The notes beneath the pieces were generated by a model. That model did not search any database, had not been told where the DNA came from, and saw only the letters and a program-made list of their open reading frames with translations. Source: Dysgonomonas mossii (lineage in GTDB: Bacteria > Bacteroidota > Bacteroidia > Bacteroidales > Dysgonomonadaceae). Taken from it: a stretch of DNA of 64,000 nucleotides. The DNA lies in NCBI RefSeq assembly GCF_004569505.1, contig NZ_SPPK01000007.1, positions 1 through 64,000 of the forward strand, read 5' to 3'. Both the position numbers and the translations under genes were made by a program. Positions 38,795 through 47,645 of this stretch are shown in pieces; the first letter of the stretch is position 1, and every line of letters starts with the position of its first letter.

Positions 38795-39403
38795 ATGAAA
38801 GCTATATTTATTACAATTTTTATTCTGTTAGTATTCTCTTGCACTAACAATACGAATAAGCAACAATCAAAAATTGCGTCATATGAAAATATTGCAGATA
38901 CATGTGACAGTGGTATAAACTCTATTGATGTATTATATTATAATTATATATTTGTTAACTCTAGAGCTCGCAATTGGGATGATTTACAATTAAGGATACC
39001 CTCTTTTATAGATGATAACCAAAAAGATGGTATTTTAGATGCCAAAATTGAAGATTGCAACATCTTGAAAGAAATTAACAAGGAACTAAAGCAAGTAAAA
39101 TTATATAAAAGTCAATACAAGATAGATATTCGTATAGCTGCAACTGTAAACTATAAAGATGGTTCGAAAAAGAGAATAAGTATTGGAGGAATATACTCTA
39201 CAGACATTGCTGTAGATGATTTAATATTGGATTCTAGTGGTAATAAGCTTAAATATTTGATTAAAAATAATATAGGATTTTATGCTTGGATGGGAGAAAA
39301 AATGTTATCAGAAATGAATGAACTCAGAGATACAATATATGTTCAACGACCTTTTGTCGAGAGTGCTTATTATAAATTATATATCAATAAGAAAGGCAAT
39401 TGA
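38795..39403 (+). CDS. Putative immunity lipoprotein (HETDH-tip family)
   Basis: 202 residues with a lipoprotein signal (LVFSC, Cys16). Homologous to the lipoprotein at 37798 (VLYYNYIFV, AKIEDCNILKEINKEL, LIKNNIGFYAWMGEK). It is kept intact behind a truncated tip. Confidence 0.65.
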   Translation: MKAIFITIFILLVFSCTNNTNKQQSKIASYENIADTCDSGINSIDVLYYNYIFVNSRARNWDDLQLRIPSFIDDNQKDGILDAKIEDCNILKEINKELKQVKLYKSQYKIDIRIAATVNYKDGSKKRISIGGIYSTDIAVDDLILDSSGNKLKYLIKNNIGFYAWMGEKMLSEMNELRDTIYVQRPFVESAYYKLYINKKGN

Positions 39404-39404
39404 A

Positions 39405-39473
39405 ATGAGTGTTCTCTCCTATATACCTAAACCAAAGGATGGAAGTGCCCCTTACATTGTTAATCCATTATAA
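39405..39473 (+). pseudogene. Mini remnant of another HEADH-type tip
   Basis: 22 codons, MSVLSYIPKPKDGSAPYI, ending just before repeat copy I. KDGSAPYI matches the RDGSAPYI of the tip near 37360, at DNA level too (GGA/TAGTGCCCCTTA). The tip's catalytic part has been lost between here and the repeat. Confidence 0.4.
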
Positions 39474-39476
39474 TTA

Positions 39477-39620
39477 AATCCTGCCAATGTCATCATTGGC
39501 AGGATTATTTATCTATATATGACTTAAGGGTAGAAAAAAGGTGACAGAGAAATATATACAAAAAGCTGTTACTTTTGTCACCTTTTTAGTTAAGTTTGTT
39601 CTTGGCTATAGAGATAGCCA
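39477..39620 (+). repeat. Cassette-boundary composite repeat, copy I
   Basis: Hairpin 2 is perfect (39477-39506, 13-bp stem). Inverted repeat 3 is perfect. Palindrome 4 is TGGCTATAGAGATAGCCA at 39603-39620. Hairpin 1 is replaced by the mini remnant. Nearly identical to copy B from hairpin 2 onward. Confidence 0.9.
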
Positions 39621-39665
39621 ATCGTTGACGGAGGATATATAGAAGGAGGAGTTTATCATTACTAT

Positions 39666-40667
39666 ATGACAGACCACCTAGGTAATAATCGGGTAGTGGT
39701 GAATGCAAGCGGTACGGTAACCCAAAGAAATCATTACTATCCGTTCGGTACAGCTTTTGCAGAAAATACAGTAGATGAACAGAAGCCGCAGCCGTACAAA
39801 TACAACGGCAAGGAACTGGATCAGATGCATGGATTGAACCTGTATGACTACTCGGCAAGGTATTATGAGAGTGCAGAGGGAAGGTTTACAACAGTCGATC
39901 CGTTGGCGGAGAAGTTCTATTCGTGGAGTCCGTATGCATATTGTTATAATAATCCATTGAGGTTTATTGATCCTGATGGTCTTGCACCTGGAGATCCTCC
40001 GTTAAATAGATTTCAGCGAAAAGAGTATGGAGGTGGTGCGTTGAGAAATGTTGGTGTTGCTTTACATAACATGACAACAGTAGTATTAAATGTACCTGTA
40101 GATATTGCTAATGGAATTGCTGTAGATTGTCAGTTTATAGCAGAAAATGGTGCCGGAGAATATCTTAACGATGTTGGAAATACTTGGAGTTCAGCTATTG
40201 GCCAGCAAGTTGATTACTGGCAGAACACTCCTTTGTCGCAACAATTAAGCGATGAATGGAAAGCCTCGACAACACCTCAAGCTTTAGAGAATGCTGGTGC
40301 AGGAGCTATATTGATGGGTGCTGGTGCCGCATTCAATACTACTTCGAAAGTAGCAACTGTTAGTAATGTTATCACGAAGAGTGCAACAGCTGGAGAATCT
40401 ACAATCTCTCCGAATGTTCAAAATATACTTAAAAATTTAAAAGAGCTGAAATCTGAGGGAGGAACTATTAATTTAAATAAATTAAAGCCTACTCAAGAAG
40501 TGAATATAACAATAGGGAAAGCTGCAGAGAAGATTAATTTGCGAATAGAAACTCATGTTATTGATAAAAAATTTGGAGGAAATGGTACGTCTTCTCAAAG
40601 GCATATGAATGTAGATTATTATAAGAATGGAAAAAGAAAAACAAATGATCATACAATTTTAGAATAA
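39666..40667 (+). CDS. Orphan Rhs cassette with unidentified toxin tip
   Basis: 333 codons from the first ATG; core homology actually begins at 39621, just after an in-frame TAG, and no GTG start is present. The core ends RFIDPDGL. The tip has a pre-toxin-like helical part (VALHNMTTVVLNVPVDIANG, GAILMGAGAAFNTT) and a C-terminal ~90 residues ending GGNGTSSQRHMNVDYY and NDHTILE, whose His-rich end might be a nuclease. No catalytic motif is certain. The stop overlaps the immunity start by one base. Confidence 0.7.
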   Translation: MTDHLGNNRVVVNASGTVTQRNHYYPFGTAFAENTVDEQKPQPYKYNGKELDQMHGLNLYDYSARYYESAEGRFTTVDPLAEKFYSWSPYAYCYNNPLRFIDPDGLAPGDPPLNRFQRKEYGGGALRNVGVALHNMTTVVLNVPVDIANGIAVDCQFIAENGAGEYLNDVGNTWSSAIGQQVDYWQNTPLSQQLSDEWKASTTPQALENAGAGAILMGAGAAFNTTSKVATVSNVITKSATAGESTISPNVQNILKNLKELKSEGGTINLNKLKPTQEVNITIGKAAEKINLRIETHVIDKKFGGNGTSSQRHMNVDYYKNGKRKTNDHTILE

Positions 40668-41032
40668 TGGATAATAAAGATTTTTTTTTTATTGATGTTT
40701 TAAAGATTATGCCTGATGATATATATTGTTATATCCAATCTCCAGATCTTGAAGATAATATCGTTTTAGGAATGATGCTTCCTACAGAATATGATTATTA
40801 TCAATGTGTACATTTAGATAAGAATAATAAAGATCGTTTTATCGAAAGATTAAGGAACGAAACTGTTCTGGAATATTTTCAAAGTATTGAGATAAAGAAA
40901 GACTCAATATTATTATTTGAAGGTTATGATGGAATTGAATCAGGAAAAATCTCGAAAAATATAACTATACCGACTTGGTTTAAAAAGAAGTATAAAGAAG
41001 ATTGGGATTATACAATTTCTATCGATTGGTAG
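40667..41032 (+). CDS. Putative cytoplasmic immunity protein
   Basis: 121 residues, acidic, no signal peptide. This contrasts with the lipoprotein partners of the metallopeptidase tips and suggests that the tip at 39666 acts in the cytoplasm, for example on nucleic acid. It overlaps the tip stop by one base. Confidence 0.65.
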   Translation: MDNKDFFFIDVLKIMPDDIYCYIQSPDLEDNIVLGMMLPTEYDYYQCVHLDKNNKDRFIERLRNETVLEYFQSIEIKKDSILLFEGYDGIESGKISKNITIPTWFKKKYKEDWDYTISIDW

Positions 41033-41044
41033 TTTTTCGTCCTT

Positions 41045-41246
41045 TCGGATTTAGAATTCTAAGGCTAATAAAGTTCGGATTTAATCTGCGATAAGATAAT
41101 CAATCCTGCCAATATTATCATTGGCAGGATTATTTATCTATATTTATAACTTTAAGAGAAGCAAAAAGTAACAGGAAAATATATGCAAAAACCTGTTACT
41201 TTTGTCACCTTTTTAGTTAAGTTTGTTATTAGCTATAGAGATAGCC
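41045..41246 (+). repeat. Cassette-boundary composite repeat, copy J
   Basis: Hairpin 1 is degenerate. Hairpin 2 is AATCCTGCCAAT ... ATTGGCAGGATT (41102-41131). In inverted repeat 3 the left arm reads AAAAGTAACAGG, which pairs perfectly with CCTGTTACTTTT inside the element rather than with the outer TGTCACC arm used elsewhere. Palindrome 4 is GCTATAGAGATAGC. Confidence 0.85.
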
Positions 41247-41292
41247 AGCGATTGACGGAGGATATATAGAAGGAGGGGTATATCATTACTAT

Positions 41293-41655
41293 ATGACAGA
41301 CCATTTGGGAAATAATCGTGTGGTAGTAAATGCAAGCGGTACAGTAACCCAAAGAAACCATTACTATCCCTTCGGAACAGCTTTTGCAGAGAATGCTGTA
41401 GATGAACAGAAGCAGCAGCCGTACAAATACAATGGCAAGGAACTGGATCAGATGCACGGATTGAACCTGTATGACTACTCGGCAAGGTATTATGAAAGTG
41501 CAGTGGGACGGTTTACAACGGTAGATCCACATGCAGAAAAGTATTATTCAATTAGTCCGTATGTTTATGCTGCTAATAACCCAATAAAAGTTACTGATCC
41601 AACAGATATGGATACAACTCATGTAGCATATCATGGAATAATCCTTTATTCCTAA
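41293..41655 (+). CDS. Orphan Rhs core with a stub tip
   Basis: 120 codons from the first ATG; core homology begins at about 41247. The core is intact (MTDHLGNNRVVVNASG to VDPHAEKYY) but the tip is only some 20 residues after DPTDM. The toxin has been lost. The gap 41656-41830 shows no gene. The secreted protein at 41831 might be its former partner or unrelated. Confidence 0.6.
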   Translation: MTDHLGNNRVVVNASGTVTQRNHYYPFGTAFAENAVDEQKQQPYKYNGKELDQMHGLNLYDYSARYYESAVGRFTTVDPHAEKYYSISPYVYAANNPIKVTDPTDMDTTHVAYHGIILYS

Positions 41656-41830
41656 AATATAAAAGCGGATATAAAAGCTTAGTCAATAAGTTTAATAGAG
41701 TATTGTGAGATATGATTTTTAATAAAATATATTTCATCGAGGTATCTGAAAAATACTTCAAGAAATAAAAGAGAAATAAAAATGATTTTTTAGATTTGTG
41801 AAAATTTATCAACAATAAAATCTACAGATT

Positions 41831-42445
41831 ATGAAAAAGTTACTTTTATTCTTTTTGTTACTTCCTTCTTTAACTTTTGCTCAGTTACCTTATTCTAAAA
41901 TGTTAAGCTATGATGAAAATAAATTGAAAGAGAGTAAGTTCAAATATGATAAGGAAAAAAATCAGTATGTACTGAATAAAAGTAACGGTTTAAACAATGT
42001 TTCTAACGTTCTCAGCGCCATTAATGGAACTACAGCTGATATAAGACCTCATAGTGAAGATTATAAAATTATTATTCAATACGGAGAAACCGGAGTATCT
42101 TATCTACATGCTATATTCTATGATGATAATGCTTTCCTAAATATACAAAACTGGTTAACAGAGAATAATATAAATTTTATAGAATCTACTACTGGGAAAA
42201 AGATAATACAGACTTTCGATTATGATAATTATAAAGTGGAAATATATGTAGAGAAAGTAGATATTTCTGCGACAACAGGAAGAACTACTGCACTGACTAA
42301 AAGTATCGATGAATCATACAATATATATTCGTATACAATAAATACAGGAATTCCACCTAGTTCTAAATGGCATGACAAAGAGGCTGCTAAAAAAGCTAAA
42401 GCTGAAGCAAAAGGGAAGAAAAAAGATATAGAAGATTTGTTTTAA
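41831..42445 (+). CDS. Secreted protein of unknown function
   Basis: 204 residues with a signal peptide (ending LTFAQ). The mature part has a central beta region (KIIIQYGETGVSYLHAIFY) and a Lys/Ala-rich tail (AKKAKAEAKGKKKDIEDLF). No family recognised. It lies at the border with the prophage tail genes and ends just before a strong hairpin. Confidence 0.5.
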   Translation: MKKLLLFFLLLPSLTFAQLPYSKMLSYDENKLKESKFKYDKEKNQYVLNKSNGLNNVSNVLSAINGTTADIRPHSEDYKIIIQYGETGVSYLHAIFYDDNAFLNIQNWLTENNINFIESTTGKKIIQTFDYDNYKVEIYVEKVDISATTGRTTALTKSIDESYNIYSYTINTGIPPSSKWHDKEAAKKAKAEAKGKKKDIEDLF

Positions 42446-42462
42446 GTTTACTATAAACACAT

Positions 42463-42497
42463 AAATTAAGAGGATATGTCGTATATCCTCTTAATTT
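42463..42497. terminator. Bidirectional terminator
   Basis: Perfect 15-bp stem AAATTAAGAGGATAT/ATATCCTCTTAATTT with a 5-base loop, A-rich on one side and T-rich on the other. It stands between the convergent secreted-protein gene and the tape measure gene. Confidence 0.8.
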
Positions 42498-42503
42498 AGA
42501 ATA

Positions 42504-43085
42504 TCAGTTTATTTTTATTCCGTTCTTTCTTAAATATGCAATATCTTCTCTTATACCGTAAAGCTCATTATTGCTGTCTCGAATTTCTTCCCATAGAAAC
42601 CTCGATTCAACCAAGACATTCCGTATAGCCATGAAATCTTCCTTATAGCCTCTAATCAGCTGGTTGCTTTCAGTGGATAGAAGGACTAACTGAAAAGTAT
42701 TTTGCTCTATTAAAAGATCTACTTCATGAATGCCGGTTAACTTACCATCAATAGCTCCTGCCTGATCCTGTGTTATTGTTTCATAACTGCCTTTGGATGA
42801 AGATTGAGATATAGGATTGCCCGACCAGCCGAATATATCTTTTAGTTTATCCCTTTCTTTGAGCGCATCACTTACAATATTATTCCAGTCATTTTGAAGA
42901 TTTTTATATTCTGCACTATCTATACCCCCAACTTTATTCGCTTCTGCAAACGAATCATAAAAGCTTTGAAGTCTATTCGCAAATTGATTATCAAGCATTC
43001 TTTGCATGATAGCCTTTTGGAAGTAGGATACAAAATCATCCGTAAAATCTTGTGCATCGCTGTTCATATCAAGCAAGGTATTCAA
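42504..43085 (-). pseudogene. Phage tape measure protein, C-terminal fragment (3 of 3)
   Basis: 193 codons in the same frame as the middle fragment (44816 minus 43085 is 577 codons). The frame is already open upstream from the TAA at 43169-43167, reading GDQAQDIINQAKESLTGISF before the first ATG. The end (ELYGIREDIAYLRKNGIKIN) is the normal end of Bacteroides-phage tape measures. Without readthrough this part would be lost or made alone. Confidence 0.7.
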
Positions 43086-43166
43086 AAAGCTATCTTTTAA
43101 ATTATCGAAAGAAATACCTGTAAGTGATTCTTTTGCCTGATTGATGATATCCTGTGCCTGATCACC

Positions 43167-44816
43167 TTATGTGATCAGTTGTTCCAAATAGCCCCTGAAA
43201 TCGCCATCCATGACAGCCCAAAGCCCGGAGTAATTTTCTTTAATCCATTGCAGTTGGTCGGCTGACATATTAAGCATATCACCCATACCTTTAAAAGAAA
43301 CACCCAGCTCTTTGGATATATTCCCGGCTACATCTTGCCAGTTCTTTCCATCAAACTTGTACGAGCCCTTCCACATCCGATACCAGAGGGAATGACTTCC
43401 CGCACTTTTACCCGCATCAAGTCTGGCTTGAGCTAGTTTTTTGACGGCGTCTGCTTGTTTATTTATAAGGTCTAATGCCTCTTTTTCGGTACGGACAACC
43501 TCGTCGGCTACCGACTCCGAGAGGTATTTCTTCTTCTTGTCTATCAGTTCATCCCAGATATTGAGTAGATTCTCATACTTCGACTTAAGTTTGTCATAAG
43601 CTGAGTAATCGGCTGTTCCTAGAATACCTGATATAGCATTAAAGTAACCTTTTGTTTGCTCAATTGCCCCGGATATTATCTTTGCAGGATTTTTTGTTGC
43701 GATTCCTTCGGCCAAATCTCCGGCTCCTTTCAATATCGACTCAAAACCATCAAGTGCTTTATTAGTGTCATCAGATAGTTTTACACCAAAATCGCCTAAT
43801 GCATCCCGCAGAGATGAGGCAATTTCGGCAGCCGAGTTTGCGAGCTCGGCAAACTTCTCTGTTTTTGTACGATCAAGTTCTTTGTTGAATAAAGCAAGTT
43901 GTATTTTAGCATCTCTTAGTTCATTGGCAATATCTACATTATTAGGATCATTAGTTAATCTTTTTTCAATAGTTTCAATAAGCTCTTCCTGATCTGATAT
44001 CTGTTGCTGTATTGAAGCTTTTCTTCTATTTGATTCAAATGCGTATCGATCATTAACAAGCTCCATAACTTTTTGATTATAGCTTGCATCTGATTCTAAC
44101 TGACGCTGATATGCTTGTAAACGAGCAGCTGTGATTTCCCTATCCTCATTCCCATTAATCAACTTAATATATTCTGCATTCTTTTCTGCTTCTTTCCTAC
44201 GCTCTTTGTAATGCTTACGTATAGAGTATATTTGCTGATCTAATTGAGAAGCGAATGTTAAGCTTTCTTCATCAGAAAAAACCTTTTGTTCTTTTGCTAA
44301 ATCTTCGTTTCCTTTTTGCCAGGCTTTAAAAATAACATCCCATAAGTTGTTTGCTTGAGCTTCTACATCTGATGGTTTTAATCCTAAAGGGAGTAACTTC
44401 TCTAAATCTGTTTCACTATATGAAGTAAAATTGAATCCCTTGTCATTTCCATTCTTTTTTACATAGATATCCTTTGCTGCCTCTTGCTGATCCTTTGCCT
44501 TTTTCTGTCGAAACTCTTCGATAGAAACAAGCTCTTTAGCCATATTCAATTGATTTTGCCTATATCGCTTGTCAAAGCTGTCTTGCTCTATATCTAAAAG
44601 CTTTTGTTCGTAATCAAGTTGTTGCTTAACGGACTGGATGTCTAGTTCAGCTTGAAGATTAAGCAACTTTAGGGAAGCTTCTCGGGATGAGGCTAAAGCC
44701 GAATCTTGGCTCTTGAAATTTGTCTTATCCCATTGTTGAAGCATTCTAGCTGCAGCATCTCTTTTTGCTTTTGCTGCTGAGAACTCAGGCGTTTTTGGCT
44801 TATAGTCTTCATCCAT
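43167..44816 (-). pseudogene. Phage tape measure protein, middle fragment (2 of 3)
   Basis: 549 codons, rich in coiled coil (KRDAAARMLQQWDKTNFKSQ, QISDQEELIETIEKRL) with one hydrophobic Ala/Gly stretch. It is in frame with fragment 1: the TAA at 44831-44829 is followed by QQRL and then this ATG. It ends YLEQLIT at the second TAA. Confidence 0.75.
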
Positions 44817-44828
44817 TAACCTTTGTTG

Positions 44829-46619
44829 TTAATCACGGATTGCTTCCCAATATTTTTTTGAACCTTCAATGATTTCTTCTGTTAGTTTTCCTCCAGATCC
44901 TTTCAGTTTTTTTCTTGACTCTTCATCATATCCAAACGCTTTTTCAAACCAAGCTTGCGATTCTTTATTCAGTTTTTCCGCTTCGCCTTTATCTCTATTC
45001 GACGCCAATTTTGCATAATAATCTTCGCCTAAATTTTCAACATATTTACCTGATAAAATGGTTTGTGCGAAAGCATCAAATCTATTAAATAATGATTCAG
45101 CTCCATCTGAAATAGCCTCAGCAAACGACCTGTTGGTTGCTCTTTTTTCAGCATCAGCCATAGCTTTTAAATATTCTTTATATTTTTCAGTAGCTAGCTC
45201 CATGGCTGCTACTGATTTAGCCCGAAGCATCATCGAATCCCTAAAAGAGTCTGCATTTTTTACGAATAGACTCTCGGCATCTTTTACATCATTTATTTTT
45301 ACACCGAAAGTATTATATGCATCTATGTTTTCTCTAACAAGTTTTTCCTTTTGTTTTAAGTCGTCTTTTGCAGCAATCCATTGTAATCTTAGTTTTTCAT
45401 ATTCTATTCTTTGAGAAGCTACGCTATTAGCAACAGATTTGTTAAATTTTTTGGTCGTCGTCGCTGCTTTTTCCTGATCAGAGGAGTATTTATTTATTAA
45501 ATATATTACTCCTGTAATAGCAACTGATAACCCCAATGTCAATGTTCCCATTAAGGCTTTAGCTGCAACGTTGGATATTCCGAATGTGGAAGCAAGCCAT
45601 GTGTTAGCAGATGATAATAATTGCGTAGCCTTTGTTACCGTATTTACCCGAAATGAGGATGTTACATGAAGAGTATTGCTTATTTGCTGTAATCCGATAG
45701 TAATCGACATAGCAGCTTGTAATTTAGTTTGTATGGCTGCCAATCTATGATTATCTTTTACAAATAATGAGATAACACCTTGTCCGGCTGAAAAGGCTCC
45801 TGCTAATCCTGTGATGCCTTGTACTAATCCTTCTAATTGAGCATTACCTTTCGTGGTGAGATCTTTTTGTTCTTGCTGGACTATACGATATGAAGTTCCA
45901 AGTTCTGATAGTTTTCTCTTCAATTCGTCATATCGTTCTAAGTTTTCGGGTTCAACAATTCCATCTGTCCCCCTTAAAGTACGCATCTCTTCTGATAGCT
46001 GCCTGATCTGTTGTAGTGTTGTAAGTTGCTTGGTTGCCGCTTTCTCTTGTTGTTTTACTCTTTTATCCTCTTCCTTAGCCAAATTTGAATACTCCTGTTC
46101 CAGCTCTTTTAGACCTTGCTTTTCTCCTTCGAGTGCAGTTCTTATTTCTTGAAAAAGTTTAGAGGCTTTTTTTCTTTCTGCAATAATAGTGGAATCGGAC
46201 GTTGATATATTTACAGTGTCGAATACCTCTTTTGCGGCTGCATATTGCTTTTCAAGCTCTGCAACAATTTGCTTTTGTAGTTCTAATTGTTGATTGACTG
46301 CTTCTAAACTTGTAGAATTTGCGTCAAATTGAAATATACCAGAAGTCGCCTTTCCTGACTTCTCTATTTCTTCAATTATGGACTGAACAGATTTACCTGT
46401 TCTATTTAATTCTTCAATAAATGTTTTGGATGAATCTGTGCTATTTTCAAAAGTATTTTCGATCATTTTGCCCGCACGTTGCATTTTTTCACTAACGTCT
46501 TCTGTCCTTTTGCCTATATCATCAATTATTTTTTCGGCCTCTGCTGCACCTTGTTTTGACCCTGAGTTATCAATACCGGTGGCCATATACAAAGCTCCTT
46601 CTCTATTTATTATGCCCAT
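44829..46619 (-). pseudogene. Phage tape measure protein, N-terminal fragment (1 of 3)
   Basis: 596 codons. The opening, MGIINREGALYMATGIDNSG, is the common start of Bacteroidetes-phage tape measures. Long coiled coil follows, then hydrophobic segments near 260-380 (LMGTLTLGLSVAITGVIYLI). The tape measure sets tail length and usually runs over 1000 residues; fragments 1-3 together give about 1370 codons interrupted by two TAA. Preceded by a terminator and the CTCTTATATTTTAAA motif. Confidence 0.8.
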
Positions 46620-46631
46620 ATCTTCTTTATA

Positions 46632-46646
46632 TTTAAAATATAAGAG
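46632..46646 (-). promoter_or_regulatory. Prophage upstream motif (CTCTTATATTTTAAA)
   Basis: One of several copies found 10-30 bp before the first gene of each prophage unit. Candidate phage promoter core; see findings. Confidence 0.4.
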
Positions 46647-46656
46647 AACATAAAGA

Positions 46657-46687
46657 GCCCCGCATATCTTCTCAGACTAGCGGGGCA
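46657..46687 (-). terminator. Hairpin terminator before the tape measure gene
   Basis: Stem GCCCCGC/GCGGGGC followed by TCTTT on the minus strand. It separates the gene at 46735 from the tape measure. Confidence 0.7.
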
Positions 46688-46734
46688 TACTAAAACGTTC
46701 AAAAAAATGAAACAATGTGTCTGAAAAAACAAAA

Positions 46735-47220
46735 TCAACCTATTGTTTTTCTACTATTCATTATTGTTTCAGCTACAAGTTTGGCTGATTTGCAAATGAT
46801 GCTTTCACATTCATTACTCCCTCGAGCATTTAACCTTTCGATACAATCTATTGATAATGATTCTATAAATTCAATAGCTGATAATTCAGTAACAGACATA
46901 TTATCTCGTATATTTGCATTATTAGGAAGATTCATTTTCTTCCTAATAATTGCTATACTTCTACCATGCAAATATTTATAAATTGCGATCGTACATATTT
47001 TGAATCCTAAGGAAGTTGCTACACCATGGTTCATTAAACATGTGATAAATCTATTGCGTATAACTTTGCCATTTATCCGTTTGGCTATCCAGTCTTCTGT
47101 CTTACCCTTACGCCTGTAATCGCTAATATTACAATAAATACGATTTATAAATTGCCTTTCTTCTGGAATTAATAATGCTACTTCTTTCTTTACATTATTT
47201 TTTTTAATTAATTTTACCAT
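46735..47220 (-). CDS. Prophage protein of unknown function
   Basis: 161 residues, basic at the N-terminus (MVKLIKKNNVKKEVALLIPE), then LMNHGVATSLGFKICTIAIY and a Cys-containing tail. No family recognised. Placed between chaperone genes and the tape measure, where phages often carry extra genes. Own terminator downstream. Confidence 0.5.
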   Translation of the reverse strand: MVKLIKKNNVKKEVALLIPEERQFINRIYCNISDYRRKGKTEDWIAKRINGKVIRNRFITCLMNHGVATSLGFKICTIAIYKYLHGRSIAIIRKKMNLPNNANIRDNMSVTELSAIEFIESLSIDCIERLNARGSNECESIICKSAKLVAETIMNSRKTIG

Positions 47221-47248
47221 ATTAATTTTATTAAAATTATAAATAATG

Positions 47249-47645
47249 AAGAGGTTTTCTCGGTCTCCAAACGTTAATTAACCTCTTCGTTTTTGTTAAT
47301 ACTTTCTTTAGTTTTCATGCATTGCTTTTGTTCTTATCAAGATATCAATATGTTTATCATAAAACACACTTTCTCGATTCATTATTAAACCTATTCTTTG
47401 ACTACAAAAAATATTAGATTTCAACAACTTATTACATTACAAATTTATGGATAAAGAAGAATGTTTATAGATTTGAAACTATATGTATTATTACGAGTTT
47501 CTTATAATTTCTATCTATTTTTTTAACTTTCGCAGTTAGGTATAAAAATATAAGCGCCGTACTATCTTCACAGACGATACGGCGCTTGAGTACAAAATAC
47601 TATGAAAAATACCCTACATTTCAAAATTCAACTTAATATATAAAA
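47249..47645 (-). other. Gap with two hairpins and a 24-codon ORF
   Basis: A hairpin at 47249-47290 (GAAGAGGTT/AACCTCTTC) and a perfect 10-bp one at 47551-47588 (AAGCGCCGTA/TACGGCGCTT) look like terminators for minus-strand genes. Between them a small frame, 47382-47308, reads MNRESVFYDKHIDILIR. It has protein-like composition and could be a real small gene, but I cannot show it. Confidence 0.45.

Noticed and set aside
10041..41246. CRISPR array made of the repeated hairpins
   Set aside because: Spacing is 1-6 kb with genes between, copy length is about 200 bp, and no cas gene is present.
10041..41246. Insertion sequences or MITEs as the source of the boundary repeats
   Set aside because: No transposase, no constant target duplications, and the copies always sit between an immunity gene and an Rhs core or its remnant.
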